A stretch of 23,471 nt of DNA from Polynucleobacter meluiroseus (GCA_943323725.2 CALPIW020000003.1:1-23471); one strand, 5' to 3'; shown: positions 1-8,425, counted from the stretch's first letter. The notes: generated by a model from the sequence alone, not told the origin. Numbers and translations: made by a program.

Positions 1-807
1 GCCCCAATGCCAGCAGGGCGCGGTGACGATCAGATGCTTCGCGGAGACGCCTTCGTCCGCCCCGTCCGGGCCGCGCCAGGCGACGTTCCAGCCGCGCGCA
101 TCGCGGCGGAGTGAGGTTGTCACGACTCCCAGCCGGAGGTCTTCCGCCGGAAGGCGCGAAGCCATCGCTTCGGCCAGCTGGCGCATGCCGCCGGGAAAAC
201 CGACGACCGTGCGCTTCGTCTTCGGTCCGCGGCGCAGGCCGTTGAGGATTGAGCCGTAAGTCTTTTCGAGCGCATGGATGCGCGGGAAGCAGCTAGCCAT
301 CACCAGACGGGCGGGGTCGCCCGCGTGCACGCCGGAGACGATCGGATCCATGAGCATCGCGGCGGCCTCTGGGCCGAAGCGGCGCGTGGCGAATTCGACG
401 ACCGTCTCGCCGGTGTGGCCGCCCTTCGCGCGGAAGGGTTCGGAGAGCAGGCGCAGTTTGCCTCCCCATGAGAGCAGCTTGCTGGTCAGCAGGGTGAGGG
501 GGCTCGGGCCGAGGCCGTGGAGTTCGCCGCGGGCGAAGATGTAGCGACGGGCCGCCCGCATGTCGGCCGACTGCATCACCTCGCCGAGTCCGTAAGCGGC
601 CATCAAGGCCTCGTCTTCGGCCCCTTCGAGCTGCAGGGTATTCGGGCCGGTCTCGACGATCCAGCCCTCGTCCAAGTGGGTCCGGATCGAGCCGCCGACG
701 TGGGCGGCGGGTTCGAGGACCTTCACCTTCGCCCCGGCGCGGAGCATCGCATGGGCCACGGCCAGGCCGGCCGGCCCGGCTCCGAGGATGACTGCGTCGT
801 AGCCCAT
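1..807 (-). CDS. hemG: Protoporphyrinogen/coproporphyrinogen oxidase, FAD type (partial, 3' end off window)
   Basis: The reverse strand reads open from an ATG at 805-807 to the window edge, giving 269 residues of the N-terminal part; the family is usually about 450-480 residues. It opens with a Rossmann FAD-binding strand (GAGPAGL, residues 9-15), an acidic ribose-binding residue E32, then VGGSIRT (37-43) and the family hallmark ETGPNTL (52-58). Further family motifs are VVEFATRRFGPE (136-147), a DPIVSGVHAGDP block (154-165) and FPGGMRQL (204-211), all typical of the oxygen-dependent HemG/HemY (PgoX/CgoX) family. The enzyme oxidises protoporphyrinogen IX (or coproporphyrinogen III) in haem synthesis. 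Which substrate is used cannot be told from this fragment. No clear SD sequence precedes the start. It diverges from the gene starting at 872, so the 64-base gap must hold both promoters. Family assignment is firm; the exact symbol is less so. Confidence 0.88.
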   Translation of the reverse strand, partial: MGYDAVILGAGPAGLAVAHAMLRAGAKVKVLEPAAHVGGSIRTHLDEGWIVETGPNTLQLEGAEDEALMAAYGLGEVMQSADMRAARRYIFARGELHGLGPSPLTLLTSKLLSWGGKLRLLSEPFRAKGGHTGETVVEFATRRFGPEAAAMLMDPIVSGVHAGDPARLVMASCFPRIHALEKTYGSILNGLRRGPKTKRTVVGFPGGMRQLAEAMASRLPAEDLRLGVVTTSLRRDARGWNVAWRGPDGADEGVSAKHLIVTAPCWHWG

Positions 808-871
808 GCGGCATCTTCGGCCGAGAAGCCTGAGGTTGGCAACCCTGCGTCGTTCGGGCTGTCTGGAAAGC

Positions 872-1882
872 ATGAGGACTCTCATGTTACTGCTCCTCCC
901 CTTGGCCTGCCTCGGGGACACCGTCACCATGAAGGACGGCACTTTCCTCAAAGGCCGCATCGAGCGGATCGTCGACGGCGTGATGGAGTTCCGCGCGCCT
1001 TCCCTCGGCGCCGCGAACCTGCTGCGGCTGGAGCTCGGGCAGGTCGAATCTTTCGTCACCGACGAATCCGTGCGCGTGAGCGCGGGTGGCGTCGTCTCGG
1101 ACGGCGTCGCCTCCGCGGCGGGCGGCCGGGTCGTCACGCGCGGCGGTCGCGAGACCAACACGCTCGACCAGGCCGTCGAGCTCTGGCGGGAGCCTTCGCA
1201 ACGCCCCTCCGAGACGGGTGATACCCGGCAATGGGTCACGCAGGCGGACGCGGATCTCTCCGGCCGCCGCGGCGTGGTGGCCGGCTCGGGTTTCAGCACA
1301 GGCTTTTCCGCCAAGGGCGTGACCAAGGCGGACACCTTGATCGGCGGCGTGCGCTTCATGCGGGCCGAGGCTCAGGACCGGATCTCGGCGGATGACCTCC
1401 ATGTGACCCTGTCGTATGAGACGAATCCGACGAACGTCCTCTACTGGTATCTCCGTACCGACACGGGTTTCGACAATGCTCGCCAGATCGACTTCTTCTC
1501 CGTCAACGCCGCCGGCCTCGGTTTCCGTCTCTTCACCGATGCCAAGGGCAAGCTCGACGCGCGGGCCGGCCTGGGTCATCGCATCGAGATCTTCGACGAC
1601 ACCGCCGAGCCCAACCGCGCGGCACCCTCCGGTGACTTCGGACTGATCTTCACCCGTGAACTCGGCTGGGCGGCCTGGGAAACGTCCTTGGATTTTGTCC
1701 CGTCTTTCCAGGTCAGCGGTGACTACTTCGTCCGACACGAAAGCAGCCTGAATCTCCTCCGCAGCGCAGGCCCGTTGTCCTTGCGGGTCGGCCTGTCCAA
1801 TAATTTTCGCTCCAAGCCCCTGCCGACGCAGGTCAAGACCGACACCGCCTACTTCCTCCGGACGACCTATGTCTGGAAATGA
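872..1882 (+). CDS. DUF481 family protein, predicted outer-membrane beta-barrel
   Basis: A 336-residue protein. Residues 1-15 (MRTLMLLLLPLACLG) look like a signal peptide with one Arg and a Leu-rich core; a Cys at 13 is present but the preceding residues are not a good lipobox. Directly after it comes a small beta-rich segment (VTMKDGTFLKGRIERI) of the kind found at the N-terminus of DUF481 proteins. The second half has alternating aromatic/polar strands and ends in a beta strand finishing with aromatic residues (LRTTYVWK), as expected for an outer-membrane barrel. Function is unknown for the family. Start choice: the frame is open back to 806, but that start would overlap the divergent oxidase gene and put a non-signal, Arg-rich extension in front. 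An alternative ATG at 884 has GAGG six bases upstream. I kept 872 because it gives the signal peptide a basic residue. Confidence 0.72.
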   Translation: MRTLMLLLLPLACLGDTVTMKDGTFLKGRIERIVDGVMEFRAPSLGAANLLRLELGQVESFVTDESVRVSAGGVVSDGVASAAGGRVVTRGGRETNTLDQAVELWREPSQRPSETGDTRQWVTQADADLSGRRGVVAGSGFSTGFSAKGVTKADTLIGGVRFMRAEAQDRISADDLHVTLSYETNPTNVLYWYLRTDTGFDNARQIDFFSVNAAGLGFRLFTDAKGKLDARAGLGHRIEIFDDTAEPNRAAPSGDFGLIFTRELGWAAWETSLDFVPSFQVSGDYFVRHESSLNLLRSAGPLSLRVGLSNNFRSKPLPTQVKTDTAYFLRTTYVWK

Positions 1883-1890
1883 GCAGGACA

Positions 1891-1934
1891 GTTTTGCCTA
1901 AAATTAGGCACAATTGTCTAAAAAGACACAAAAC
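1891..1934. promoter_or_regulatory. Pair of palindromes in an AT-rich block upstream of the glnN promoter
   Basis: Two perfect inverted repeats lie side by side: TGCCTAA-AA-TTAGGCA at 1895-1910 and TGTCT-AAAA-AGACA at 1915-1928. Their half-sites share TGYCT, their centres are 19 bp apart (about two helical turns), and the whole block is flanked by an outer dyad GTTTTG (1891-1896) and CAAAAC (1929-1934). They lie about 67 and 86 bp upstream of the start point predicted from the sigma-54 promoter, a normal position for an activator. I infer that they bind a regulator such as an NtrC-like activator. They do not match the classical NtrC or GlnR consensus, so the protein is unknown. A role as terminator for the upstream gene is unlikely because the 2- to 4-base loops are tight and no T-run follows. 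Confidence 0.6.
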
Positions 1935-1962
1935 CCCCTGTGAATGGTTACCTATTGAACCG

Positions 1963-1979
1963 TGGCACACGGGGTGCTT
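1963..1979 (+). promoter_or_regulatory. Sigma-54 (-24/-12) promoter of glnN
   Basis: The sequence TGGCACACGGGGTGCTT matches the sigma-54 consensus (TGGCAC, five bases, TTGC). The invariant GG is at 1964-1965 and the invariant GC at 1976-1977, with exactly ten bases between them. Transcription would start near 1989, about 33 bases before the glnN ATG. Sigma-54 control of a glutamine synthetase gene is well known for nitrogen regulation and requires an ATP-driven activator, so the palindromes upstream are the natural candidate binding sites. Confidence 0.82.
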
Positions 1980-2021
1980 TGAAATTGTTCGTAATTAGTC
2001 ATCTTTCCAATCCCCCAATCC

Positions 2022-4178
2022 ATGAGCACCAACCCAGCCCGTCGCAACGCCATCGAAGCGATTGCCTCCCAGCCTCGCCTTCAGGGCAGCTTCGACTTCC
2101 GCAATGAGAAGATCGACCTGATCTACGGCCAGAATGTCTTCTCTCTCGATAAGATGGAGAAGCGTCTCCCGAAGGACGTTTTCAAGTCCCTCAAGTCTAA
2201 CATCGAATCCGGTGCCAAGCTCGACGCCGCTTCGGCCGACGTCGTCGCCGCCGCCATCAAGGATTGGGCTCTCGAGCGCGGCGCCACGCACTACGCGCAC
2301 GTGTTCTACCCGCTCACCGGTTTCACCGCCGAGAAGCATGACACCTTCTTCGAACCCAACGGCAACGGCACGCTCGCCCAGTTCTCCGGCAAGGCGCTGA
2401 TCCAGGCCGAACCGGACGCCTCCTCGTTCCCGAACGGCGGTCTCCGCTCCACCTTCGAAGCCCGTGGTTACACCGCTTGGGACGTCACCTCTCCGGCTTA
2501 CATCTTCGACACCGAGAACGGCTCGACCCTCTGCATCCCGACCGCGTTCGTCTCCTGGAAGGGCGAAGCCCTCGACAAGAAGACCCCGCTGCTCCGTTCC
2601 ATGGCCGCGGTGAACAAGGCCGCCTCGCGCGTCCTCGCCCTCTTCGGCAAGAAGCACGGCTACATCTCCGCTTCGTGCGGCCCGGAGCAGGAGTACTTCC
2701 TGATCGACTCCCGCCTCTTCCACCTCCGTCCCGACCTCTACACCTGCGGTCGCTCCCTCTTCGGCGCCAAGCCGGCCAAGGGCCAGGAGTTCGAAGACCA
2801 GTACTTCGGCACCATCCCTGACCGCGTGCTCGCGTGCATGATGGAAACCGAGCGCGAGTGCTTCAAGCTCGGTATCCCGATCAAGACCCGCCACAACGAA
2901 GTCGCTCCGGCCCAGTACGAAGTGGCTCCGATCTACGAATCCGCCAACGTCGCGCACGATCACCAGATGCTCACGATGACGCTGCTCCGCCGCGTCGCCA
3001 CCAAGCATGGTTTCGTCTGTCTCCTCGCCGAGAAGCCCTTCGCTGGCGTCAACGGCTCCGGCAAGCACGTCAACTGGTCCATCGGTGGCGCCGGCGTAGG
3101 CAACCTCCTCGAGCCGGGCCACAACCCGCACGAGAACGCCCAGTTCCTCACCTTCTGCTCCGCGGTCATCCGCGCCGTCGACCTGCACCAGGGTCTCCTC
3201 CGTGCTTCCGTCGCTTCGGCCGGTAACGACCACCGCCTCGGCGCCAACGAAGCCCCGCCCGCCATCATCTCGATCTACCTGGGCGACATGCTCAACGAAG
3301 TCATCGAGCAGGTGAAGAAGAGCGGTGCCGCTTCCAGCTCGCGCAAGGGCGGTCACATGACCCTCGGCGTCGACACGCTCCCGGTCCTGCCGAAGGATGC
3401 TGGTGACCGTAACCGCACCAGCCCGTTCGCCTTCACCGGTAACAAGTTCGAGTTCCGTGCCGTCGGTTCCGCCTTCTCGGTGGCCGGCCCCCTGACCGTG
3501 CTCAACACGATCATGGCCGACTCGCTCGACAAGCTCGCCGACGAACTCGCCGCCGCCCTCAAGAAGAACTCCGACTTCAACTCCGCGCTCCAGAGCGTCC
3601 TCAAGGACATCCTCACCAAGCACGGCCGGATCATCTTCAACGGCAACGGTTACTCCGAAGAGTGGCACAAGGAAGCCGCCAAGCGCGGCCTCAAGAACCT
3701 CCGCACGACCCCCGACGCGCTCCCTGAGATCGTCGCCAAGTCGTCGATCGACGTCTTCGAGCGCCAGGGCGTCCTCTCCAAGGCCGAACTCGAGTCCCGC
3801 GAAGAGATCTACACGCACTCCTACGTGCTCGCGATCAACACCGAGTCGAAGCTCGTCGCCGAAATCGCCAAGACCCTGCTGCTCCCGGCCGCCCTCAAGT
3901 ACGCCGCTGACCTGACCCCGGTCGAGAAGACCAAGTCCGGCGGCAAGCTGCGCAAGGAAGTCGTCGGCCTGGCTGATGAACTGTCCTCGGCCATCGACGC
4001 CCTCGACGCCGCCCGCGACGTCACCAAGTCCGACACGCACGCCCAGGCCAAGCACTCCTGCGACAAGGTCCTCCCGGCCATGCTCAAGGTCCGTGCCGCC
4101 GCCGACGCCCTCGAAGAGATCGTCGCCGACGAATACTGGCCGCTGCCGTCCTACCAGGAACTGCTGTTCCTCCGCTAA
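2022..4178 (+). CDS. glnN: Glutamine synthetase type III
   Basis: A 718-residue protein, the usual size of type III glutamine synthetase (about 700-730, against about 450 for type I). It makes glutamine from glutamate, ammonia and ATP as a large cytoplasmic oligomer. Visible family motifs, in order, are the long N-terminal GSIII-specific region (residues 1-210), GPEQEYFLID with metal-binding Glu (220-229), RHNEVAPAQYE (290-300), GVNGSGKHVNWS (342-353), NDHRLGANEAPP (402-413) and the ATP/glutamate site NRTSPFAFTGNKFEFR (464-479). A C-terminal helical region follows, as in the family. There is no SD sequence; the last 23 leader bases contain no G. A sigma-54 promoter at 1963-1979 and a terminator at 4205-4233 make this a single-gene, nitrogen-regulated unit. 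Confidence 0.97.
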   Translation: MSTNPARRNAIEAIASQPRLQGSFDFRNEKIDLIYGQNVFSLDKMEKRLPKDVFKSLKSNIESGAKLDAASADVVAAAIKDWALERGATHYAHVFYPLTGFTAEKHDTFFEPNGNGTLAQFSGKALIQAEPDASSFPNGGLRSTFEARGYTAWDVTSPAYIFDTENGSTLCIPTAFVSWKGEALDKKTPLLRSMAAVNKAASRVLALFGKKHGYISASCGPEQEYFLIDSRLFHLRPDLYTCGRSLFGAKPAKGQEFEDQYFGTIPDRVLACMMETERECFKLGIPIKTRHNEVAPAQYEVAPIYESANVAHDHQMLTMTLLRRVATKHGFVCLLAEKPFAGVNGSGKHVNWSIGGAGVGNLLEPGHNPHENAQFLTFCSAVIRAVDLHQGLLRASVASAGNDHRLGANEAPPAIISIYLGDMLNEVIEQVKKSGAASSSRKGGHMTLGVDTLPVLPKDAGDRNRTSPFAFTGNKFEFRAVGSAFSVAGPLTVLNTIMADSLDKLADELAAALKKNSDFNSALQSVLKDILTKHGRIIFNGNGYSEEWHKEAAKRGLKNLRTTPDALPEIVAKSSIDVFERQGVLSKAELESREEIYTHSYVLAINTESKLVAEIAKTLLLPAALKYAADLTPVEKTKSGGKLRKEVVGLADELSSAIDALDAARDVTKSDTHAQAKHSCDKVLPAMLKVRAAADALEEIVADEYWPLPSYQELLFLR

Positions 4179-4204
4179 GCCTCAACCGGCTTTGCCGAGA
4201 CCAA

Positions 4205-4233
4205 GGGCCGAACCTCCGGGTTCGGCCCTTTTT
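4205..4233 (+). terminator. Rho-independent terminator of glnN
   Basis: A perfect 10-bp stem, GGGCCGAACC (4205-4214) with GGTTCGGCCC (4219-4228), closed by a TCCG tetraloop, is followed by five T (4229-4233). It starts 26 bases after the glnN stop. Confidence 0.93.
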
Positions 4234-4260
4234 GTTGCCCGGCCCGTTCGGCGGGTCCCC

Positions 4261-4304
4261 CCAAGCAGAAGGCCCGTCGCGATGACGGGCCTTCGGGTGC
4301 TTGG
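4261..4304. other. Very stable hairpin between the convergent glnN and rpsU genes
   Basis: An 18-bp inverted repeat consists of CCAAGCA (4261-4267) plus GAAGGCCCGTC (4268-4278), a GCGAT loop, GACGGGCCTTC (4284-4294), an unpaired GGG (4295-4297), and TGCTTGG (4298-4304). It lies 14 bases beyond the rpsU stop codon on the minus strand, where a terminator is expected, but no T-run follows on either strand. It may terminate rpsU inefficiently, or block 3' exonuclease decay of its mRNA. Confidence 0.6.
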
Positions 4305-4318
4305 ACGAGGACGGACGC

Positions 4319-4519
4319 TTAGACGTTGTCCCACTTCTTGCGCAGGTAGGCGCTGAAGTTCTTGACCTTCTTCTTGCGACGACGGCGTTCGGCCGGCTTC
4401 TCGAAGCCTCGCTTGGCGCGGGCGTCCTTGATGATGCCCTCGCGGTCGATCTTCTTCTTGAGGCGGCGGAGAGCCTTGTCGACGGTCTCGCCTTTGCGAA
4501 TCTTGATTTCTACGGACAT
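4319..4519 (-). CDS. rpsU: 30S ribosomal protein S21
   Basis: A 66-residue, strongly basic protein beginning MSVEIKIRKGETVDKALRRL, which is the S21 signature, followed by a Lys/Arg-rich helix region (RRRRKKKVK, residues 45-53) and the usual Arg-rich tail. S21 sits on the platform of the small ribosomal subunit near the 3' end of 16S rRNA and helps translation initiation. The frame is open to an ATG at 4579, but the 20 extra residues are not S21-like, so the start at 4519 is preferred. The gene stands alone, convergent with glnN and divergent from smc. It is notable that S21 is encoded in a genome segment where most genes lack SD sequences. Confidence 0.95.
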   Translation of the reverse strand: MSVEIKIRKGETVDKALRRLKKKIDREGIIKDARAKRGFEKPAERRRRKKKVKNFSAYLRKKWDNV

Positions 4520-4594
4520 GTGAGCGTTTGGAGGGTCGAAAGAACAAGGGGGGAGGCCTTTCGTCAACCCCGAATCCAAGGGTATTTAAAGCCG

Positions 4595-4623
4595 TGAATA
4601 AGTGGGACTCCCGGAGGGCACAA
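4595..4623 (-). promoter_or_regulatory. Candidate sigma-70-type promoter for rpsU (weak)
   Basis: On the minus strand TTGTGC (4618-4623) is followed after 17 bases by TATTCA (4595-4600), giving a start point near 4588. A second possibility closer to the gene is TTGACG (4562-4567), 17 bases, TTCTTT (4539-4544), but its -10 is poor and the leader would be about a dozen bases. The smc promoter must also lie in this 153-base divergent gap; the AT-rich patch around 4583-4605 is the only likely place. Confidence 0.25.
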
Positions 4624-4672
4624 GACGCTTGCGGCGGGGGTAGGGCAGGGCAATCGTTCGGTTCACCCCTCG

Positions 4673-7600
4673 ATGTACCTCAAGGAAATCGTCGCCAACG
4701 GATTCAAAAGCTTCGCCGACCGGACCCGCATCGAGCTCCGTCCCGGGGTCACGGCCGTGGTCGGACCCAATGGCTGCGGTAAGTCCAACATCGTCGACGC
4801 GATCCGCTGGGTCCTGGGCGAGCAGTCCGCCAAGTCCCTGCGCGCCCCGGCGATGCAGGACGTCATCTTCGCCGGCACCGACCGCCGCAAGCCCCTCCCC
4901 CAGTGCGAGGTCGAGCTGATCTTCGCCGACTGCGAGAAGGAGCTGGGTACCGCCTTCGCCGAAGTCTCCGTGATGCGCCGCCTCCACCGCGAGGGCGCCA
5001 GCGACTACTTCATCAACGGCAAGCCTTCGCGCCTGAAGGACATCCAGCGTCTCTTCATGGACACCGGCATCGGCCGGATGTCCTACTCGTTCATGGTGCA
5101 GGGCCAGATCGACCAGATCCTGTCCGCCAATCCCGCCGAGCGCCGCTACCTCTTCGAAGAGGCCGCCGGCATCACCCGCTACAAGGCGCAGCGTCGTGAG
5201 GCGCTGAACAAGCTCAGCGGCGTCGACGCCAACCTCGCGCGCATCACCGACGTGGTCAGCGAAGTCGGTCGCCAGATCGCTTCCCTCCGTCGTCAGGCCG
5301 CCAAGGCGCTGCGCTACCGCCGCCTCCGCCATCGTTTCACGCATCTCGACCTCGCCTGGCACGCCAAGCAGTTCGGTGACCGTCGCGCTCAGGTCGCGAC
5401 GCTCGAGGCCGACGCGACCGTCTGCCGCGCCGACGTCACCACCCTTACCGACGGACTGCGCGACCGTGAGGCCGCGCTGCTCCAGACCCGTGCCCGCCGC
5501 GCCGAACTCGCCGAGCAGGTCCAGCTCGCCCAGCAGGCGCTCTTCGACCTCCGCACAGCCCGCGAGAACGCCGAGAACGAGGCCCGCACGTCCGATCTCC
5601 GTTCCGACGACCTCGCTTCGCGCCTCGCCGAGGCCCGCCGCGAGGCGCAGGAAGCCGAGCTCCAGATCTCCGAGTATGAGCTCCGCCTCCGCGGCAGCTC
5701 CGACGCCAAGTCGACGGCCGCCGGTTCCGTCTCCGCCACCGACGCCGCCTACCGCGAGAAGACCGCCCAGGTCGAGGAAGCCGCCCGTCAGGTCGTCGAG
5801 GCCGAGAACCGACTCCGCCGCGCCCGCCAGGATATCCTCGTCGCCGAAGGCGAGATGACCCGCGCCCGCGGTGATGTCACCAACCTCGAGGTCGACCTCC
5901 GCGGCTATCAGTCGCGTCACGTCGACCTTTCCGACTCTCTTACTCAGGCCAAGCAGGACCGCGTCGCGCTCGAGCAGCGCGTCACCGAATCCGGCGTCGT
6001 CGTCACGACCCGCCACGGCGAACTCCAGGCCGCGCGTTCGGCCGAGCAGGAAGCGACCGAGAAAGGCCGCGACCTCCTCAACGATTTCCGCGCGCTCCAG
6101 CAGACGATCTCGGAGCAGGACCGCAAGGTCGCCAAGCTCTCCGCCCAACTGGGCCTGCTCGAACAGATGCAGTCCCGCCTCGAAGGCTTCTCCGAAGCCG
6201 CGAAGGCCGTGCTGCGCGGCGAGTTTTCCGAAGAGCTCCGCTCCGGCAAGGCTTCCGCTCTCGCCGACCTCGTCACCGTCGTCGACGTCTCCGCCGCCGC
6301 CGCGCTCGAGAACATCCTCGGCGCCGCCTCCGAGGCCGTCGCCCTCGACTCCGCCGAATTCCTGCCGGGCATCGTCGCCAAGATGGGCGAGCGCCAGCTC
6401 GGCCGCGCGGTCTTCCAGGTCGAAGCCCCGCCCGCCTCCCGCGCCGGTTCCGCCGCCCCCGGCTGGCTCCGTCCGGCCACCTCGGCCGTGCAGGCCAAGG
6501 CTCCCGAGCACGCCCGCCTCGTCGCCAACCTCTTCGACGGCTGCTACGTCTGCCCGTCCCTCGGTGATTTCATCGCCTGGTGGCGCGCCAATCCGGGCTT
6601 CGAATTCTTCCTCGTCGCGACCACCGACGGCGATCTCGTCGACCGCCGCGGCCTCGTCTACGCCGGCAAGCCCCGCAAGGCCGCCGCCAACGCCGGTTCG
6701 GGCGTCTTCTCCCGCGAGAGCGAGATCCGCGCCGTCCGCGCCTCGCTCGAGTCCGAGAACGACCAGCTCACGACCCTCAACGAGAAGGCCCTCGGCATCC
6801 AGTCCGCGATGGACGCCAACGAACTTGACGTCTCGGCCGCCCGCGACGCCACGCAGTTCGCCGCGCAGGAACTTTCCGTCGCCCAGGCCGACGAGCGTTC
6901 GGCCCGTCAGACGCTCACCGCCGCCGACGACCGTATCCAGCGCGAAGAGCGTCAGCTCGCCGAACTGGACAACGCCAAGTCCGAGGCGCTCAAGCGCCGC
7001 GACCGCGCGCAGGAGACGCTGACGGCCAAGGACGCCCAGGTCGCCGAACTCCGCGCGACGATCTCCTCCGGCGAAAGCCAGCTCGAATCCGCCCGCGCCG
7101 AGTCCGACGTGCGCCGCAACGCCTTGGGCGAAGCCCGCCTCGCCCATGCCGAGCAGCGTCAGCGCCTCGAACTCGTCGGCCGCGAGCTCGCCGACCTCGA
7201 GTCGCGCCGCGCCGAAGCCACCGCCCGCCTGAATTCGCGTCGCATCGAAGCGCAGCAGAACGAGAAGCTCATCGCCGAACTCAAGGCCTTGGCCATGAGC
7301 GCGCGTGAGACCTCCGCCCGCCTCGCCGGCGAGGTCGAAGCCTCCAACGCGCAGCTCAACGAACAGCGCCTCGCCCTCGCGGAGACCGACGCCGCCGTCG
7401 AATCGGAAGACCGCGTCCTCTCCGTCGACCGCGACCGTCTCCGCGTCGCCGACACCCGCCTCAAGGGCCTCGAAGTCTCCCTTGCCGAGCAGACCTCGCA
7501 GTGCGGCTTCATCGTCGAGAAGGTCCAGGCCGACCATCAGCTCGACGTCGCCGACGTCGACTGGCGCCTCCAGCTCTGGCTTTCCGACGGCGAACCCGAA

Positions 7601-8425
7601 GGCATCTCCAGCTTCGACGACCTCGAGGAGACCGACGAGGAAGGTTCCCGTCCGGCCCCGAAGGCCGTCGCCCGCCGCGGCGAACCGACCGCCGAGGACC
7701 TCGCCGCGATGGAATCCGCCGACTGGCCGCCCCTCGTGCGCGAGATCGCCGACCTGCGCGACCGCATGGCCGGCATGGGCTCCGTCAATCTCGTCGCCGT
7801 CGAGGAATACTCCTCCCTGCGCGACCGTCACGACTTCCTCACCAAGCAGAGCGACGACCTCTGGAAGGCGAAGGAAGAACTCACCAAGGCGATCGACGAA
7901 CTCAACCAGACCTCGCTCAAGCTGTTCACCGACACCTTCGAGCAGGTGCGCAAGAACTTCAAGTTCACCTTCGAACGCCTCTTCGTCGGCGGCGCGGCCG
8001 ACCTCACCATGGTGCAGGCCGAAGATCCGCTCGAGAGCGGCATCGAGATCGTCGCCCAGCCGCCCGGCACCAAGCTCCGCGGCATCACCCTGCTGTCCGG
8101 CGGCCAGAAGACCATGACCGCCGTGGCCTTGCTCTTCGCCATCTACATGGTGAAGCCCTCGCCCCTTTGCGTGCTCGACGAGCTCGACGCCCCGCTGGAC
8201 GACGCCAACGTCAACCGCTTCACGGACATCATCCGCGAGTTCACCCGGTTCTCCCAGTTCGTGGTCATCACCCACAACAAGCGCACCGTCTCGGCCGCCG
8301 ACGCCATCTTCGGGGCCACCATGCAGGAGAAGGGCGTCACCCGCCTCTTCTCCATGCGTTTCAATAAGGAGCGCGACGAGGCCGAGCCGACCCAGTCAGG
8401 GGGCGGTTTCACGATGGCCCGCTGA
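4673..8425 (+). CDS. smc: Chromosome segregation protein SMC
   Basis: A 1250-residue SMC ATPase with the full family layout. The N-terminal head has Walker A GPNGCGKS (31-38). A long first coiled coil runs over about 170-505, rich in Glu, Arg, Ala and Leu. The hinge is at about 520-665, and the returning coiled coil at about 680-970. The C-terminal head has the ABC signature LLSGGQK (1140-1146) and Walker B CVLDELDAPLDDAN with catalytic DE at 1169-1170. SMC dimerises through the hinge and, with ScpA and ScpB, extrudes loops and organises the chromosome. Two oddities are visible. The signature has Gln where SMC proteins normally have Glu (LSGGE). Residues 972-1020 form an acidic, Pro-containing insert interrupting the coil near the head. 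No SD sequence is present. The next gene starts 43 bases downstream. Confidence 0.96.
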   Translation: MYLKEIVANGFKSFADRTRIELRPGVTAVVGPNGCGKSNIVDAIRWVLGEQSAKSLRAPAMQDVIFAGTDRRKPLPQCEVELIFADCEKELGTAFAEVSVMRRLHREGASDYFINGKPSRLKDIQRLFMDTGIGRMSYSFMVQGQIDQILSANPAERRYLFEEAAGITRYKAQRREALNKLSGVDANLARITDVVSEVGRQIASLRRQAAKALRYRRLRHRFTHLDLAWHAKQFGDRRAQVATLEADATVCRADVTTLTDGLRDREAALLQTRARRAELAEQVQLAQQALFDLRTARENAENEARTSDLRSDDLASRLAEARREAQEAELQISEYELRLRGSSDAKSTAAGSVSATDAAYREKTAQVEEAARQVVEAENRLRRARQDILVAEGEMTRARGDVTNLEVDLRGYQSRHVDLSDSLTQAKQDRVALEQRVTESGVVVTTRHGELQAARSAEQEATEKGRDLLNDFRALQQTISEQDRKVAKLSAQLGLLEQMQSRLEGFSEAAKAVLRGEFSEELRSGKASALADLVTVVDVSAAAALENILGAASEAVALDSAEFLPGIVAKMGERQLGRAVFQVEAPPASRAGSAAPGWLRPATSAVQAKAPEHARLVANLFDGCYVCPSLGDFIAWWRANPGFEFFLVATTDGDLVDRRGLVYAGKPRKAAANAGSGVFSRESEIRAVRASLESENDQLTTLNEKALGIQSAMDANELDVSAARDATQFAAQELSVAQADERSARQTLTAADDRIQREERQLAELDNAKSEALKRRDRAQETLTAKDAQVAELRATISSGESQLESARAESDVRRNALGEARLAHAEQRQRLELVGRELADLESRRAEATARLNSRRIEAQQNEKLIAELKALAMSARETSARLAGEVEASNAQLNEQRLALAETDAAVESEDRVLSVDRDRLRVADTRLKGLEVSLAEQTSQCGFIVEKVQADHQLDVADVDWRLQLWLSDGEPEGISSFDDLEETDEEGSRPAPKAVARRGEPTAEDLAAMESADWPPLVREIADLRDRMAGMGSVNLVAVEEYSSLRDRHDFLTKQSDDLWKAKEELTKAIDELNQTSLKLFTDTFEQVRKNFKFTFERLFVGGAADLTMVQAEDPLESGIEIVAQPPGTKLRGITLLSGGQKTMTAVALLFAIYMVKPSPLCVLDELDAPLDDANVNRFTDIIREFTRFSQFVVITHNKRTVSAADAIFGATMQEKGVTRLFSMRFNKERDEAEPTQSGGGFTMAR

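Noticed and set aside
293..814. A minus-strand Arg/Pro-rich open frame of 173 codons starting at 814.
   Set aside because: It is a shifted frame of the oxidase gene, whose own frame gives a textbook FAD-binding protein from 807.
806..871. An upstream ATG for the DUF481 gene.
   Set aside because: It overlaps the start codon of the divergent oxidase and would put an Arg-rich extension before the signal peptide.
1895..1928. The two palindromes read as a terminator of the DUF481 gene.
   Set aside because: The loops of two and four bases are tight, the stems are AT-rich and no T-run follows; paired protein-binding sites fit better.
4520..4579. An upstream ATG extending S21 by 20 residues.
   Set aside because: The S21 family starts at MSVEIKIRKG; the extra residues are unlike the family.
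4586..8275. A minus-strand open frame of over 1200 codons opposite smc, and similar long antisense frames opposite rpoB (15222-18671), rpoC (19019-23290), glnN (1995-4055) and tuf (10571-11869).
   Set aside because: They mirror genes that almost never use TTA, CTA or TCA codons, so the opposite frame lacks stops. Their translations are repetitive Asp/Glu/Val/Gly/Leu sequences with no domain.
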